NCBI GenBank assembly: GCA_002347025.1
Contig: DEAE01000032.1
Span: forward strand, 112,504 to 176,503
Direction: 5' to 3'
Origin: Acidobacteria bacterium UBA2990
GTDB lineage: Bacteria > Acidobacteriota > Vicinamibacteria > Vicinamibacterales > UBA8438
Length of the DNA stretch: 64,000 bases
Part shown: in pieces, positions 47,399 through 56,464 of the stretch
Layout: each line of letters begins with the position of its first letter
Position numbering within the stretch: position 1 is the stretch's first letter
The notes under the pieces: model-generated
What the model was told of the DNA's origin: nothing
Database searches by the model: none
Seen by the model: the letters and a program-made list of their open reading frames with translations, nothing else
Made by a program: the position numbers and the translations under genes

Positions 47399-48505
47399 TT
47401 ACGGGGAGACTAATTTGAATTTTTGGATACGCCTGCCCTCTTGTTCGGCCACGTAGACATTGCCAGTCGAATCGACACCGATTCCGTGCGGTAGGGTAAA
47501 TTGGCCCCGATAGCGTCCGGGGCCGTCACCGAAGCTCGTGATTAGTGCTCCGGTGTGGCGGTCTAAAACTTCAACTCGCACATTGTTCTGATTAACTACG
47601 AACAGGTGACGCTGTTCTGGATCCGAGGAGAAAGCCAGTACTACCGCTGTGCCTCGCCCTCCGCTGTTCCGGCCTTGAGGAGAGGTCACTGGTGTCCAGG
47701 AAACGTCTATATTACGAATGAACCGTCCCATCAAGTCGAAGACCTGTATCCGGTCTGCCGCGCGGTCGCAGACATAGACCATGCCATCGTCCGATACACG
47801 AAGGCAGTGGGGCAGCGCGACGAGACCTTGTTCTTCTTGGGTCCGGCGAAGCGTCCATTGCCGGAGGAATCGGCCATCTTGGTCAATCACTGCGATCCGT
47901 TGGTTGCCGCCAGGCAACTCGCCATCCGCAACATAGATATCGCCGGTGTTGGAGTCTATATCTACGCTGGCTGGAAGAAAAAATTGGGCGCTGTCTGAAT
48001 TGAGCGGTTGACCATTTCGGGTGCCATCTGATGAGTCAAAGCGTCCTGATTCGCCGAGTTGAAGCAGTAGTTCACCGGTTTCGGTAGCATACTTCTGGAC
48101 AACTCCGGTTCCAGCAGCCACGATCCAGAGGTTTTGGCGGTCATCCGCATGGCAATCGTGCAGTCGGGAACCCAGTTGGTCGGGGTTTCCCCAAGAGCCG
48201 ACAACCTTACCGTCAGGATCGAATTCGATGATCGGTGGAGCTAGGTTGGAGGCATCCAAATCGTCGGCTACGACGTTCTGTCGATTCAGGACAAATACGT
48301 GGTCTCTATCATCTACACACATTCCACCTAGACCACCGGTGAGCCATCGATTGGGAAGCGGTAACTGTGGCCAATCAGGGTCGAGTTCGTAGTGTGCAGT
48401 AGGCTGAGCGGTGGCAGTTGAGACATTCAGGCCAAATAGGATCAGCCAAACGCAGCAAATAGAGACTCCAATATAACGACCAGGCTTGTTCATTCGTATG
48501 CTCAT
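47399..48505 (-). CDS. Exported NHL-repeat six-bladed propeller protein
   Basis: The 368-residue protein has a signal peptide (residues 10-34). Its NHL-type blades include GGMCVDDRDHVFVLNRQNV, NTGDIYVADGELPGGNQRIA, DDGMVYVCDRAADRIQVFD, and LPHGIGVDSTGNVYVAEQEG. The fold matches the catalytic core of peptidyl-alpha-hydroxyglycine amidating lyase, under which name such proteins are often listed, but many bacterial examples have no tested activity. It is followed on the strand by the quinoprotein dehydrogenase, 93 bases on, perhaps co-transcribed. Confidence 0.82.
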   Translation of the reverse strand: MSIRMNKPGRYIGVSICCVWLILFGLNVSTATAQPTAHYELDPDWPQLPLPNRWLTGGLGGMCVDDRDHVFVLNRQNVVADDLDASNLAPPIIEFDPDGKVVGSWGNPDQLGSRLHDCHADDRQNLWIVAAGTGVVQKYATETGELLLQLGESGRFDSSDGTRNGQPLNSDSAQFFLPASVDIDSNTGDIYVADGELPGGNQRIAVIDQDGRFLRQWTLRRTQEEQGLVALPHCLRVSDDGMVYVCDRAADRIQVFDLMGRFIRNIDVSWTPVTSPQGRNSGGRGTAVVLAFSSDPEQRHLFVVNQNNVRVEVLDRHTGALITSFGDGPGRYRGQFTLPHGIGVDSTGNVYVAEQEGRRIQKFKLVSP

Positions 48506-48760
48506 CTAGTCACCACACAAGTAGGCGAGCTTGCGTCTCAGTCATACCGAGTTTGCTCGCTTTGGGAATGTTCTTTTCCTCAATGCCTCTTGAACCCGCA
48601 AGGCTTTACCCAAACACAGTCACGGTAGTTTGTCCTACCTGGACCGGACTGTCTAGTTGAACCAGGTATGATTAAGCTCCCTCTGCCACTTGAGAGTTGA
48701 GTGCCAGGTACAGTGTATTCGAGATACAGGCCTTTTCTGAGATTCTGCTTCGGTCAGCCG

Positions 48761-49639
48761 TCAATTCGATTTGGGTGGCCAGGGAATCAAATTTGGCGTT
48801 TGCGCCTTGTAGTTTTGATAGTTGACGAGGTGTCCCCATCTCTCGTCTGCCCTAGCCTGAAGCATTGGGATGCCGCTGACCCGTGTGAGTAGGATGAAAA
48901 CAAAAACTGGGGAAACGAGGGTGGCCAGCTGCCAGCCGGTAAGTTCAGGTGCCGCCAGTAGTGCGATGCCGACCCACAACAGGATTTCACCAAAGTAGTT
49001 CGGATGTCTGGACCAAGCCCAAAGCCCTTGAGTGATGAACATGTTCCGGTTCCTCGGATCTCTTCGGAATGCTCGTTTCTGGTTGTCGGCTATGACCTCA
49101 AAGCTAAAGCCCACCATCCAAAGACCCATACCGCACCACCCTACCCAACCCATCGGATTGTCATGAGTTCCGGTAATCGCTGCTAGCGCGCAGGAGATAG
49201 TTACAAACACCCACATTCCTTGAAGGGTCCAAGTCATCAGGAAAAGAGAAAATGATGGTTTCAATGAGGTGAACCGGCGGTCTTCTCGGTCTTTGTGAAC
49301 ACGTTGTGCCAAAAACCAACCCAGACGTACCGCCCAGATGCTGACTAGGACGGCCAATAGTACATCCCGTAAACCCAGGCTGCTTTGGAACGTTAGACCT
49401 AGGACGATTAGGGAGAGGAAGGTCAGGCTGCCGGTGAGGTCGAAATAACGTTCGGTTTGGTTCAGGTACGCGGGCACGAACATGAACCAGTTCAGACTGA
49501 ATGCTTGCAATCCCGCTAGGTAGAAGATGGGTGTTTCGGTCAGCGCGGAACCGTCTTGACTACCGGCCCAGGCAATGGCACTGGAGACCGAGAGGCTGGT
49601 GCCGATGCCTGCTATTGCTGTAAGGGAAGGATTGCTCAT
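48761..49639 (-). CDS. DUF1295 membrane protein (steroid 5-alpha-reductase-like)
   Basis: The 292-residue membrane protein has about six spans and the family's C-terminal signature GLWAWSRHPNYFGEILLWVGIALLA. It matches the 5-alpha-reductase/ICMT-like fold, where the RHPNY motif binds NADPH or SAM. Related bacterial proteins are mostly uncharacterised, and neither a reductase nor a methyltransferase role can be chosen from sequence. About 130 bases separate it from the MaoC pair to its right, so it may be expressed with it or alone. Confidence 0.85.
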   Translation of the reverse strand: MSNPSLTAIAGIGTSLSVSSAIAWAGSQDGSALTETPIFYLAGLQAFSLNWFMFVPAYLNQTERYFDLTGSLTFLSLIVLGLTFQSSLGLRDVLLAVLVSIWAVRLGWFLAQRVHKDREDRRFTSLKPSFSLFLMTWTLQGMWVFVTISCALAAITGTHDNPMGWVGWCGMGLWMVGFSFEVIADNQKRAFRRDPRNRNMFITQGLWAWSRHPNYFGEILLWVGIALLAAPELTGWQLATLVSPVFVFILLTRVSGIPMLQARADERWGHLVNYQNYKAQTPNLIPWPPKSN

Positions 49640-49771
49640 GGTCGAACAGATTGGCTTGCTATGGTGCAGCGCGGAAGACCTGTTGCAGTGCTGGTGATGT
49701 TAGAGGCCATCTACCCTACAGGTTCACCTTGGGCTTGTGAGTGGCCGCCAATGGCCGCTCCTCAGTTAGTG

Positions 49772-50185
49772 TCAATCTTTCAATTGCACAATCGCTTGAC
49801 CCGGTGCAATTATTTCGTCATTGGCATTCTTGAGATAGAGTTCGATAGTTACGGTTTGGTCACATTCATTCACTTTGACCACCTTGCCTCCAGCTCGCAG
49901 TGTCTCGCCTAGGTAGGCTGCTCTACGATTCGAATATTCGAATTGCAACAACCTCCCGTCGTTCCCGAGCCATTCGGTGGCCACCTGTGAGAGCCAATCT
50001 CCCTGCAGCGGTCCGTCTACAACTATTCCACGATGTTGCTCGACCTGGGTGGTATAGGTCTGGTCGAAATGAATTCGATGGGAATTCCAGATGGCAGCAT
50101 TGTAGAGGAACAGTGAAACCGTTGAAGGCTTGTGGGTTCGTTCGCCTAGGGTAGTGCCAATAGTGACGTTACTCAGCGTAGGCAT
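49772..50185 (-). CDS. MaoC-type dehydratase, C-terminal hot-dog subunit
   Basis: The 137-residue protein is a single hot-dog domain with the hydratase-2 type motif AIWNSHRIHFDQTYT, in which Asp and His are the catalytic pair, and VDGPLQGDWL. The C-terminal half has the long beta strands of the fold (RAAYLGETLRAGGKV, TVTIELYLKN). It probably pairs with the adjacent N-terminal hot-dog protein to form one active (R)-enoyl-CoA hydratase or mesaconyl-type dehydratase unit. The partner gene ends 5 bases before it. Confidence 0.83.
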   Translation of the reverse strand: MPTLSNVTIGTTLGERTHKPSTVSLFLYNAAIWNSHRIHFDQTYTTQVEQHRGIVVDGPLQGDWLSQVATEWLGNDGRLLQFEYSNRRAAYLGETLRAGGKVVKVNECDQTVTIELYLKNANDEIIAPGQAIVQLKD

Positions 50186-50190
50186 ATTAA

Positions 50191-50646
50191 TTACCTGAAG
50201 ATTCTGGTTCGCGTCTCATCCATGACTGGCTCTCCACCGTCAGTTTCGACTTGGATTGTGTAGACAACGAAGATAAGCGGACCCGTGGAACCGCTTTTTT
50301 CATAAATATTTGTGAGGGTCCTGGTGAGAATCAGAACATCGCCAGGACGAATAGCTTGGTGATAGGTATTCTCGATTCCACCGGCCATAACCCGCTTTAG
50401 CGGCAGATCAGGCAATAGCGGATCGCCCGGGAGTCCGTCAGGGCACAAGGCTTTGAGAGGGACGAGCCCTTGGTGGGCGTTAAAAAGGAACATGGGTGGG
50501 GCTTCGTCACCATCCTGATATTTTTTGAGACGTTGTTGTGTAGCGATCGCGTATTTGACAATGTCCCGCCTGGTGACTTCTAGGCGTTGAGGCGTGTCCG
50601 AGCGTCCTACCCACTGTTGAATTTCCGGTGTAAGTAATTCGCTCAT
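50191..50646 (-). CDS. MaoC-type dehydratase, N-terminal (FAS1-like) hot-dog subunit
   Basis: From the ATG at 50646 the protein has 151 residues and matches the FAS1-like dehydratase N-terminal domain (PF13452 type): LEVTRRDIVKYAIATQQRL, then HQGLVPLKALCP, and a long central helix replaced by GGIENTYHQAIRPGDVLIL. This half usually lacks the catalytic Asp/His but completes the substrate tunnel of its partner. A TTG at 50673 gives a nine-residue longer start. The 5-base spacing to the C-terminal half supports an obligate heterodimer acting on a CoA ester. Confidence 0.82.
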   Translation of the reverse strand: MSELLTPEIQQWVGRSDTPQRLEVTRRDIVKYAIATQQRLKKYQDGDEAPPMFLFNAHQGLVPLKALCPDGLPGDPLLPDLPLKRVMAGGIENTYHQAIRPGDVLILTRTLTNIYEKSGSTGPLIFVVYTIQVETDGGEPVMDETRTRIFR

Positions 50647-50819
50647 CAGTTCGGAGGTTTGTTTCTGACTCAATTAATGGTGTCGGTCGTTTGCCTTGCT
50701 GGAGAACATGCCTATCGACGAATTCTATGTGTGCAGCTTGGTGTGTCAGTTTTCACTGGCGTTGGTCCAGATTGGTTCCAATGCCTAAAGTCTGATCTTG
50801 AGTTCCGTCATTTTCGTGC

Positions 50820-51416
50820 CTATGAGGCGGGTTGTTCAGTTTGGGGATTCCGCCCCATTTCGTAGAACTCCCTATTGGGCTTTAGCGAGGCCATATTCGC
50901 TAGCCGATTACTCATGGCAAAAAAGGCTGCAATGGCACCGATATCCCAGATGTCATCCTCGGTGAACCCATGTTTGTGCAGGCCTTGGAAGTCTTCTTCA
51001 CTGGTAGACGAGGAATTGGTACAGACTTTCACGGCAAAGTCGATCATGGCTCTCTGTCGAGCATCCAGATCAGCCCCTTGATAGTTTATGGCGATCTGGT
51101 CGGCGATTAAAGGGTTCTTGGTGCGGATTCGCAGGATGGCACCATGAGCTATGACGCAATAATGGCAATTGTTGATGCTCGATGTTGCGACAACGATCAT
51201 TTCTCGCTCAGCTTTCGTCAGTCCATTGACCTTGTCCATCAAAGCGTCGTGGTACCCGAAGAAGGCGCGAAATTCATTTGGTCGGTGCGCGAGAGCCAAA
51301 AAAATGTTCGGTATGAATCCAACCTTCTGATGGACGAATTCGATACGGCTGCGAATGTCCTCTGGCAGTTCCTCGAGGGCTGGTATGGCGAAGCGACTGA
51401 TGTCGAGTTCGGGCAA
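50820..51416 (-). CDS. AhpD-like/peroxidase-related carboxymuconolactone decarboxylase-fold protein
   Basis: The 198-residue protein has the motif SSINNCHYCVIAHG with Cys84-His-Tyr-Cys87 and His91, the redox centre of AhpD-like proteins. Segments GFIPNIFLALAHRPNEFRAF and ALMDKVNGLTKAEREMI mark the peroxidase-related enzyme subfamily. It probably reduces peroxides or works with lipoyl-linked reductants in the cytoplasm. The start is a TTG at 51416, supported by GAGGAA six bases before it. A 12-pair hairpin lies just upstream. Confidence 0.88.
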   Translation of the reverse strand: MPELDISRFAIPALEELPEDIRSRIEFVHQKVGFIPNIFLALAHRPNEFRAFFGYHDALMDKVNGLTKAEREMIVVATSSINNCHYCVIAHGAILRIRTKNPLIADQIAINYQGADLDARQRAMIDFAVKVCTNSSSTSEEDFQGLHKHGFTEDDIWDIGAIAAFFAMSNRLANMASLKPNREFYEMGRNPQTEQPAS

Positions 51417-51463
51417 GATGCTTCCTCACACTCTCATTGTTGGGCAGTCAGTTTGGGCCTAGG

Positions 51464-51493
51464 AGGTGCTATCGGTTGATACCGATAGCACCT
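51464..51493. terminator. Perfect 12-pair hairpin
   Basis: AGGTGCTATCGG (51464-51475) and CCGATAGCACCT (51482-51493) pair perfectly around the loop TTGATA. It lies between the amidohydrolase stop at 51576 and the AhpD-like start at 51416 on the minus strand. No T-run follows, so it may be a terminator of the amidohydrolase transcript, a leader structure or an operator. Confidence 0.55.
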
Positions 51494-51575
51494 CTCTCAG
51501 GGAGGCCCCCTATGGATGCCGGTGGAACGGCAGGGATTGATCAATGTTGCAGCAGTGACACCGAATAGTTGTTGG

Positions 51576-52937
51576 TCAAGGAGTTGGCAACAACCCCGAA
51601 CGCTCGATCCACTCGCCGAGACGCATGACCTGGTGGATGTCTAATGTGTTCTGAATATCGACTAGGGGATCAGAATTCAGAACGACTAAATCGGCCGCCT
51701 TCCCAGCTTCAACTGTCCCGAAGTCAGCTTCACCCACGGGGGGCATTTGTCCGGCTCCCGTGGCTGTCGCCGCGATGATTGCCTGCATAGGTGTCAAGCC
51801 TGAATCGACATATAACGCCATCTCATGGTGCATCCCCCAACCGAACGGTACGTTGGGTGTTCCAGCATCATTGCCGAGTGCGACTTTGATGCCGGCGTCA
51901 TGAATAGTCTTGACAAAATCTTGGAGTTGCCTAAATGCAGCTTTTCTCTCTTCGAATTCAGGAGCTTCGACTACGGTCGCCCTGTTTGCCGGATCGTCCA
52001 ATCTGGCCAAGGCGTCCGGATTGAACGCTGCTCGCAAGTCCGGGTCATCCAGTAGGCCCGGTTGCTCAGCGAAGTGCCAGCGGTTTTGAACAATTGATAA
52101 CGTCGGCGTGAAAGACACTCCATTCTCAAGGCACATTTCGAGGAATTCCTGTGAAGGCTCCGGGTTTTCTACTGGGACGCCTGCTCCAGGGCCAAAGGTT
52201 AAAACGGTGCTATGGAGGAAGTCTCTGAGGCCGGCCTCGACCAACTGCCGGCCATCAGCTTCGTCATCAATGTGAGCTACAGGGATCGCTCCATTCAGGA
52301 TCGCTTCGTCTACGATTGCTGCCCGTATCTCTGGCGTAATCTTTAAACCTGGTTCTGCTACCTCGTTAACCCACATCTTGATGAAATGTACGCCGAGGTC
52401 GACTTGGTCTCTGACCAGCGCTCTAGCTTCTTCTTCGGTTGTTGGAGCATTTCGGCCGGAAGCATTGAATCCGTTGGGGTGCGAAAACCCGAGACCAGCG
52501 GTGTAAGTGCGCGGGGCCCCTGGTCGCCCGGCGTTGGCTTCAAGTAGAAAGGCAACAGATTCTGGCGAATCACTTCCTATGCTCCGTGCAGTGGTAACCC
52601 CATAGTAGAGCTGTGTTCTGAACTGGCTTTCGATTTCTTCTGGGCTTCCTCGATAATGAACGTGTAGGTTCACTAGGCCAGGGATTATTGTCTTGCCTGT
52701 CAGATCAACAATTTCTGCTCCAGTCGGAATAGCAATAGCATCCCTAGTGCCGGCACTCTCGATTCGGCCGTTACGAATTACTACGACCGAGTCCGAAATT
52801 GGGTCCGAGCCAGTGCCGTCAATCAGCTGTGCCCCGACGACCGCCAAACCACCTGGTTCAACGACCGGTGTGGTGCTGCCTCCACAGCTGGTAAGGAGCA
52901 ATGCTAGGCCAAGTGCTAGTGTATGAAGTCGTTTCAT
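51576..52937 (-). CDS. Lipoprotein amidohydrolase (imidazolonepropionase-like)
   Basis: The 453-residue protein starts MKRLHTLALGLALLLTSC with a lipobox LTSC (Cys18). Then come the amidohydrolase motifs AVVGAQLIDGTGSDPISD, the metal site IIPGLVNLHVHYRGSP (HxH), KMWVNEVAEPGLKI with the bridging Lys, AHIDDEADGRQLVEAG, and ALGNDAGTPNVPFGWGMHHE with the late Asp. Prolidase-like and imidazolonepropionase-like secreted amidohydrolases share this plan. Substrate is unknown; it should work in the periplasm or on the outer membrane, in line with the other exported hydrolases here. Confidence 0.9.
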   Translation of the reverse strand: MKRLHTLALGLALLLTSCGGSTTPVVEPGGLAVVGAQLIDGTGSDPISDSVVVIRNGRIESAGTRDAIAIPTGAEIVDLTGKTIIPGLVNLHVHYRGSPEEIESQFRTQLYYGVTTARSIGSDSPESVAFLLEANAGRPGAPRTYTAGLGFSHPNGFNASGRNAPTTEEEARALVRDQVDLGVHFIKMWVNEVAEPGLKITPEIRAAIVDEAILNGAIPVAHIDDEADGRQLVEAGLRDFLHSTVLTFGPGAGVPVENPEPSQEFLEMCLENGVSFTPTLSIVQNRWHFAEQPGLLDDPDLRAAFNPDALARLDDPANRATVVEAPEFEERKAAFRQLQDFVKTIHDAGIKVALGNDAGTPNVPFGWGMHHEMALYVDSGLTPMQAIIAATATGAGQMPPVGEADFGTVEAGKAADLVVLNSDPLVDIQNTLDIHQVMRLGEWIERSGLLPTP

Positions 52938-53341
52938 GATGGACCTCTCAATGGTTCTAGAAACGTTGAGGAACCAGTGGTGTTGCTTTCGGAATCCTGA
53001 TAGAGATTTGCGTTTGCATCTTGGCTATCTTACGACTCCGCGGCCGCAGGTGCCGGGTTGATGGTTTCGGTTCGGTGCAAGCAAATTGGTCAATAGATGG
53101 TTCCTGAGAAGGGAGGCCCTTCCAAGCAGAGCTAAACTCCGAGGGACTTTGAGTCCCAACCTTCATGGGTTCAGGCACCCTTCGATTCTCGCGTATACTC
53201 TTCCAACGACATGAGATTGTAGCGTAGTTGACTTGTGTAAATGAAAGCTCTTGTTTGCTTAAAGTGGCACAAGATCACTGACGCCACCTACTGCACAGAC
53301 TCACTGGTTTGTTGACGCGATCTCTATATTGGAGGTGTAGG
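52938..53341. other. Intergenic region between divergent genes
   Basis: These 404 bases separate the amidohydrolase from the small exported protein. A minus-strand frame at 52957-53178 has no protein-like features. I see no repeat or hairpin of note; both promoters should be here. Confidence 0.45.
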
Positions 53342-53842
53342 ATGAACGGCAAGCTGAAGGTGACAGGGGTCGTCACGGGAGTGGCGCTCTTTATCGGCGT
53401 TACAGGTTGGATATCTACAGCACCGTACCTCTCCAATGAAGGACTCGGCCGGACACCAGGTGTCATCATTGGCGGCACTTTGACTGAGCCCCCGGGTGAC
53501 TTTACGCCACTTAATGGTCGTCACGAAGGCCCCCTGATGATGAAGCAGGCAGGGTTTCCGCCGCTGGTCATTTACCTGTCTTGGGTTGGTACACCCGATG
53601 GCGTAATCACTGCCACTCGACCGGATGGTGGGTATTGGGCACAACGCGTGCGAGACCGCGGAGGTGACGGCCTGCTGCGTATCGGCGATGAGACCTATGA
53701 AATGACGGCCATCGAGATTTTCGGTGAAGAACGCATCTCCATGATGAGGCAGTGGGCAGGGGGGAGGTCGATTGACGAGTCACCCTACGAAGGAGCAGAA
53801 CCGCTCCGAGACTGGGAGGTCTTCTTCTGGAGGCCTCGTTAA
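53342..53842 (+). CDS. Small exported or anchored protein of unknown function
   Basis: The ATG at 53342 is preceded by GGAGGTG, and the protein has 166 residues. Residues 6-24 are a hydrophobic segment (VTGVVTGVALFIGVTGW), a signal anchor. The body reads as beta-rich: RTPGVIIGGTLTEPPGDFTPL, PPLVIYLSWVGTPDGVITATR and GLLRIGDETYEMTAIEI, ending DWEVFFWRPR. I do not recognise the family. A nitroreductase/FMN-binding-like fold cannot be excluded, but I see no motif for it. It converges on the alpha/beta hydrolase gene with a 376-base gap. Confidence 0.68.
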   Translation: MNGKLKVTGVVTGVALFIGVTGWISTAPYLSNEGLGRTPGVIIGGTLTEPPGDFTPLNGRHEGPLMMKQAGFPPLVIYLSWVGTPDGVITATRPDGGYWAQRVRDRGGDGLLRIGDETYEMTAIEIFGEERISMMRQWAGGRSIDESPYEGAEPLRDWEVFFWRPR

Positions 53843-54218
53843 CTCGATCTTGCTTGGGCACAGCGTATTACGCTTAAGCCTCACCTCGAGAGGTTGGACA
53901 AACGGTGAGAGAATCGGTGTCGGCGTGGACGCCGCTGTCTTTCGGTCCTTGCCATCGTCGGCCATGCTTACTCGAAGAAGAACTCGTGGTTTCGGGCGTC
54001 AACGCAGGCCAAGGTGGATCCGTCGGGTTACATGATCGGCATGCTGGGCACTGTCTCGTGCCGTCGGTGTTTTGCTCAGGTTCTCGGACAACTAGGCCAA
54101 AAGGCCGATTCCCGATGGTCCCAGAGACAAAGTAGAGACCGAACCCGGTCAGATATTCAACACAACCGTCGTCCCAGTGGACGTCCAGACAACGCGCTGA
54201 CGGCTAGTGGTTGTCAGC
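53843..54218. other. Intergenic region between convergent genes
   Basis: This 376-base stretch between convergent stops has overlapping short frames but none with recognisable domain or motif. It could contain remains of a lost gene; I see nothing that proves it. Confidence 0.4.
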
Positions 54219-55880
54219 TTAGTTACTATCCATCAATACATCCCAGTGTTGCCTGGCTCGGTCGAGAATGGAGCTCAGGTCTGAGTCGAGCAGGTAACGC
54301 TGGGTGATGAGTTCACGCCCGGCAGCTTCCACCTGTGCGAGGAAATCGTTACGCGAAGCATAGCGTTCCTCAATTGATCGCCGTGGATCATTTGTCTGCT
54401 CCCGCTGCGCCTGAGTGGTAGGAAAGGGGATGTACGATCCCGCCAAAGCTACCAGCGAATTGGGGTCGCCGTTGTCGGCATTTGCGAAGTTCCATCCCGT
54501 GTAGGTGGCAAGCGGAACGGCGACCTCTGGGTGTCGAATGCCGGCCACTTCGTTACCGTCAACGTCGACTTGGGGAATGAACATTGGAAGTTCAGCGCCA
54601 CTTTCATCGGTGCCATTCAACCATGGGTTCGCCACTCGTGTGCCACCTGTACGGTCGGCTGGAGAGCGGACGTTGGGTATGGCGGGAAAGTGGATGGCAG
54701 CTGGGGCGACTAGGTTCTGATCGGCAAACGTGGGATGCCGGCTAGGCGGTGGTGCTGTTCCATCGACAACCCATTCCCTGAGCGAGGTCAGTAGCGCGCG
54801 CATGTTCCACCAATAGTCAGTGGGGTTCCCCATCTCCTGTCTGTTTCCTGCGGGTGGCGGAGGGAATGCACCGGGACTGTGCTGGGTACCAGCGAGAAAA
54901 TAGAAGCGCACGTTGTCTTGGAGAGCGAGATCTTGGCTCCCATCCGGCGTCGAATGCACCAGTGTTGCCACCCGGCCGCCCCCCCAGTATTCCACTCCGG
55001 AGTTTGTATAGAAAATAAGCGGTTGGTTTTGGCGGCTGCGGTCGTTTCCGAGCGTTCCGTCGATGGCACCCGTCACAGGGTCACGTAGGGCGGCATCGGC
55101 AAACGGAAACGACGTGGCGTCAAACATGCCCAACGAAATCGGTTCTGCCCCGGGCTGATTGAGATCCAGTCGGGAAGCTCCCGCAATATGAGGAATCACT
55201 CCGTCAAACACTTGGCGTCCCGAGGTGTCCGTATTAAACCCGAGGTAAAGAAAGGTTCGGAGGAAGCGCCCGCTCTGTGATGATCCGAACGAAAGGGTGT
55301 GCTGGGCGCTTACTGTGGCTTCAGAGTCGTACTTGATCCACGACGTAATATCACGCACCGCGGCAAATCCAAGTCCTCCTACAGGAAAACCATCGACAGA
55401 GGGTACCTGGAATCGCATCGGTCGGCCTTCCGGAACATCGAATTCCCAGCCAACCCACACCACCGTATAGCCCTCATTCATCAGGAAGCCGTCACCGTAA
55501 GGTCCACTGGACCCTCGGTTGAAACCGAGTGCGGTGAGACGGCCCCGGTTCGCGATGTCGACCAGCGCCACGTTGTTCCCGAGGCGCCGGTCAGTCGGTG
55601 CGAGAATTCTGAGGTCAGCTGTTGCTTCAACCAGGCCATCTTCGTTTTGGGGGGCACGGTCGAGGTTCGCAATTACTTGATTCTCCGGACGATTGGGATT
55701 GAAGTGGAACGTGACCCTGCCTACGAGTTCTTCGTAAGAGCCAACATTGCCAAAGACCCGGCCATTTTCGAGAAGATTACGCTCGAGAATCTCGACCGAC
55801 TGCACATCGGCACTGACTGTGGCTACGTACAAGGCCGCGGTCAGGAGCGTTACAACGAGTTGTCGAATTGTAGAAGTCAT
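54219..55880 (-). CDS. Exported alpha/beta hydrolase domain protein (PF20091-like)
   Basis: From the ATG at 55880 the protein has 553 residues: a signal peptide (MTSTIRQLVVTLLTAALYV), a beta-rich N-terminal domain with YEELVGRVTFHFNP, and then a hydrolase domain. The nucleophile elbow LSFGSSQSGRFLRTFLYLG (G-S-S-Q-S-G) has Ser as nucleophile. WFLAGTQHSP-like residues (FYFLAGTQHSPG) carry a probable catalytic His. The whole length and order match a family of secreted hydrolases seen in Acidobacteria and Proteobacteria, with no firm substrate. The frame extends 15 codons upstream to 55925. Confidence 0.82.
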   Translation of the reverse strand: MTSTIRQLVVTLLTAALYVATVSADVQSVEILERNLLENGRVFGNVGSYEELVGRVTFHFNPNRPENQVIANLDRAPQNEDGLVEATADLRILAPTDRRLGNNVALVDIANRGRLTALGFNRGSSGPYGDGFLMNEGYTVVWVGWEFDVPEGRPMRFQVPSVDGFPVGGLGFAAVRDITSWIKYDSEATVSAQHTLSFGSSQSGRFLRTFLYLGFNTDTSGRQVFDGVIPHIAGASRLDLNQPGAEPISLGMFDATSFPFADAALRDPVTGAIDGTLGNDRSRQNQPLIFYTNSGVEYWGGGRVATLVHSTPDGSQDLALQDNVRFYFLAGTQHSPGAFPPPPAGNRQEMGNPTDYWWNMRALLTSLREWVVDGTAPPPSRHPTFADQNLVAPAAIHFPAIPNVRSPADRTGGTRVANPWLNGTDESGAELPMFIPQVDVDGNEVAGIRHPEVAVPLATYTGWNFANADNGDPNSLVALAGSYIPFPTTQAQREQTNDPRRSIEERYASRNDFLAQVEAAGRELITQRYLLDSDLSSILDRARQHWDVLMDSN

Positions 55881-56082
55881 TAGGGATGGTCCCTTTCCGT
55901 CCTGTCTATTGGGTTGAAGCTCCACCAGCTAGTTTACACCGGCTGCCAGGCCAGTGCGCTGTAGCTGTAGCCCACTGGGAATTCCCCTAGCCAGCAGTTG
56001 GATCGGAGCCTTCAGCGGTAGTAATTGGCCGCGCTACACCACTTCTGTCAAACCGCCAGAACACGAACAGTGTCTTGGTGCC

Positions 56083-56328
56083 TTAGACGCCGCCGCGACG
56101 GCTAGCGGGCGGGGTTATGCTGTTGCGCGTCGCGTCCGGAATCGTAGACTGTCTCCACCCGATACGTAGGTCACCGATACTGTCCGCATCGCTCTGATCG
56201 AGTGCCGTGTATTTGGTGCTGGCTCTATCGCCCGCGTAGGCGTGCCACTCCCCAGCTTGCCCCACCTTGGCAACTGTTGACGAAATTAACAAAAGAACAA
56301 CGGAGACAATGCGGTCGAAAAGCGGCAT
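56083..56328 (-). pseudogene. N-terminal remnant of a PQQ-dependent dehydrogenase
   Basis: From the ATG at 56328 (GAAGGA upstream) 81 codons read MPLFDRIVSVVLLLISS, a signal peptide. Then EWHAYAGDRASTKYTALDQ and IGDLRIGWRQSTIPDA follow, which is the first blade region of a PQQ dehydrogenase of the Tyr-Ala-Gly-Asp type. After that the similarity fades (TRNSITPPASRRGGV) and the frame stops, where about 550 more residues are expected. No continuation in any frame is apparent in 55881-56082. It is not a copy of the neighbouring 56.5 kb enzyme, whose start differs. Confidence 0.8.
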
Positions 56329-56464
56329 GCGAGTTCCTTCAGGTTCGCTGTACGAGGCGTCGATTCTACCGCGGGTGGACGGTTTTATACTCACGGACTC
56401 CCATAGGAACCCGTGAAGGAGGTAGTCTAATTGCCGTGGCGCTACTGATGAGAGGATTCAAACG

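Noticed and set aside
52957..53178. 73-codon minus frame upstream of the amidohydrolase
   Set aside because: Low-complexity Pro/Ser/Lys-rich product with no conserved pattern; taken as chance.
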